Assembly: GCA_036268995.1 (NCBI GenBank)
Contig: DATATB010000114.1
Span: 37,558 to 101,557 of the forward strand
Reading direction: 5' to 3'
Length of the DNA stretch: 64,000 nucleotides
Origin: DATATB01 sp036268995
GTDB taxonomy: Bacteria > Planctomycetota > Planctomycetia > Pirellulales > PNKZ01
Positions 24,901 through 27,900 of this stretch are shown here, in pieces. Within the stretch, counting starts at the first letter, position 1; each line of letters begins with the position of its first letter. The position numbers were made by a program, and so were the translations under genes. The notes below the pieces were generated by a model. That model did not search any database, had not been told where the DNA came from, and saw only the letters and a list, made by a program, of their open reading frames with translations.

Positions 24901-27900
24901 GCGCGTTGATAAAGAACAAGCCCTCGGCCGCGCCCAGGGCCAGCGTGCCGTTGCCAAACGTGCTGTCTTCGATCAGGTTGCCCGTGCCGTTGGAGATCAC
25001 TTCGCCGCTGGCATCGGTGAGCGTAAAGCCGGCGGTATCGAGCGTGGCCCCGCCGATCAGCTCCAGCGAGTTGATCGAAAGATTGGCCCCCAAGACAAAC
25101 GTGCCCGTCCCGGACAGGATCAGGTTGGCGCCGGCGTCGACGGCCGGGATTGTCATACCGCTGGTCAGGGTGGTTTTGCTCGCCGCCTTGATGCCCGTTT
25201 GCAAACCGATGCCGCTCGTCGTGGCGAAATCGGTGGTGCCCATCGCGAGGTTGGTGAGCGTCACCCAGGGCAGCAGGCCGCTGGTCAGCGCGGGCGCGGA
25301 GTTCAACAAGAACTGGTTGCTGAACGTTCCGACTTGCGCCCCGGCGCCGATAATGTTCAACGTGTCGCCGTTGGGCGCCCCGGCCGGCGTGGTGCTGGCG
25401 GGCGTGGCCGTGGCCGAGCGGACCAGGGCGTCGGCCGTGACCGAGATCTTCGAATTGGGCGTCAAAGGGTCGACTTGCAGCTCGATGGCCGACTCGGTTT
25501 GCGTGGTGGCGACGAACTGGTTGGTATTGACCGTGATCGTGCTCAGCGTTTCGGTCGAAACGGCGCCCGAGGTGCCGACGAAGTAGAAGGTGCCGCCGGT
25601 CAGCAGCAGCGCGGCCGCGTCGTTGACGCGGTCGGACAGGTTCTGGCCGGCGCTGCCGTCGATGCCCGGGCCGTTGTCCAGCTCCAGCGTGCCGCCGGAG
25701 GCGACCGTGTAGCTGACCGTGTTGGTCAGCACGCCGCCGCCGCTGAGGACGAGCGAGCCATCGTTGATGATGGTCGGGCCGCTGAAGGTATTGTCGCCGG
25801 TGAGCGCCAGGAACCCGGCGCCGTTCTTGGTGAGCCCTTCGCTCCCCTCGAAATCGCCGATGCCACCGGAAAAGGTAATGATCGAGGCGTTATTGACATA
25901 CAGCGTCACGGCGTTGGCAGTGCCGGTCAGCGAGCTGTAGGGCGTCAGGTTGGCGGTGCCGGTGAAGGTCAGCGAATCGGCCGAATCGGCGCTGCCCAGC
26001 GCGCCGAACTGTACGGCATCGCCCATGAACACCGGGTTGCTCAGCGTTTGCGGTCCGTTATCGGTGAGCACAAAGATGCTGGTGGTGGCATTGGTGCCGA
26101 GATACACGTTGCCGGTGCCCAGCGCGTTGCTGCTGCCGATCGTGATGCCGCCGGCGCCGACATACGTGCGGCCGGCATAGGTGTTGTCGCCCGTCAGCTC
26201 CAGGTAGCCGGCGCCGGCCTTGGTGAGATCGGCAACCGCGCCGCCCACGTTGCTGACGATGTTGGCCGAAATCAGCAGGTCGTCGTTGTAGTTGGCGGCG
26301 AGGTGGTTGACGGTGAACGTGCGGGGGGCATTGCCCAGGTCCAGGTTGCCCGTGCCGCGGATCTGCGCCGGGGCATTGACGTCCGACACGCTGAGTTCGC
26401 CGTTGAGGATCAGCGTGCCGCTGTCCAGGATGTCGCCCGAGTTGATCGTCAGCGCCACGCTGCCCGGCTGGTTGCCGACGGTGAGGGTGTGGCCGTTGAG
26501 GTCGAGCAGACCGGTGCTGTTGACGATCACGGCGGCCATGGCCGAGGGCAATTGGTTGTCGCCTTCCAATTGCAAGACGTCCGAATCGGCGCCGCCGGAG
26601 GCCAGCGCTCCGTCGCCGACGGTCAGCGCGCCGCTCATGGCCACGGCCCCGCCCGTCTTGCCCAACAATAGCGTGCCCTCGACGACTTCAGTCAAACCGG
26701 TGTAGGTATTGGATGTGCTGCCGCTAAACTCGAGCGTGCCTAAGCCGTACTTATTAATGCTCGTGTTGACGAGGCCGCTGCCGTCTGAAATCGCGGCGCT
26801 GATGTTCAGGTCGACCGCGGCCGAGCCGTGGTTGACCAGGATCTCTCGCGTGGGATTCGTCGAAGCGTAGTTAAACGGATCCATCGCCAGGTTGCCCGAA
26901 ATCGTGGCGCCGGTGGAGTTGCCGGCACCCAGGATCTGCAAATCCACGACCGCGACGTTGCCGGCAGTGGTGAGGATGGCCCCGCTCAGCGTCAGCGTGC
27001 CCGCGCCGGTCGTGATTTGCGCGCTGGAGACCGGCCCCTCGACCAGTTGCACCGTATAAATCAGGTCCGAGTAGCTGTTCAGGTCCAGCAGGCCCGAGCT
27101 GTTGACGAACACGCTTGCCGTATCGAGAATCTGATTGTTGGCCCCGTAGCGGACCACGGCGGCGCCCGCGCCCCCCAAGTCGTCGCCGATATACAGCGTG
27201 GAGTTGATGGCGGTGATGCCGCCGTTGTTGGGACCCGTGCCGGGGTTTTTGTCCAGCAGCAGCGTGCCGGTGTTGACGAACGTGACGCCGTAGCTGTTGG
27301 CCAGCACGCCGTCCAGGACGAGCGTGCCGGTGCCCGTCTTCTCCAGGACGCCGCCGCTGACCGCGCCGCTGAGCGTCAGCGAGGTGCCGGCCGCGGTCGA
27401 GATGAAAGTGCCGCTCTCGATCGCGGCTAGCCCGGTGAGAACCGCTTGGTCGATGATGCTGGTGGCTAAGGCCACGTTGCCGGCCCAGAAGGCCGTGCCG
27501 GACAACAACTGTAGCGCGCCGCCGGTCACCGAGCCGTTGATGCCGCCGGTGACGCTGCTGTCGGTGTCGCCAAAGCCGAGGCCGTCGAGCGTGAGCGCCT
27601 TGTTGGCGATGCTGATCGTATTGCCGGCGCCGGGATCGAGCGCCAGGGTCGCCCCGGCCCGCACGACGACGGCCGCCGTCGTGCCGCCCAAGCCGCCGGT
27701 GCTGCTGACGTCCAAAACCCCCTGCGTGATTTCCGTCGCGCCGATATACAGGTTCTTATTGGTGAGCTTGAGCTCGCCGCTGCCTTCCTTGATCAGGGCC
27801 GTGGTGGCGCCGGCGATCTGGCTGCTGATCGTGGCCACAATCTGGGCCCCGGTGGTTGGCCCCACCGTGATATAGCCATTGGGAGTGGTGGTGGTTCCCA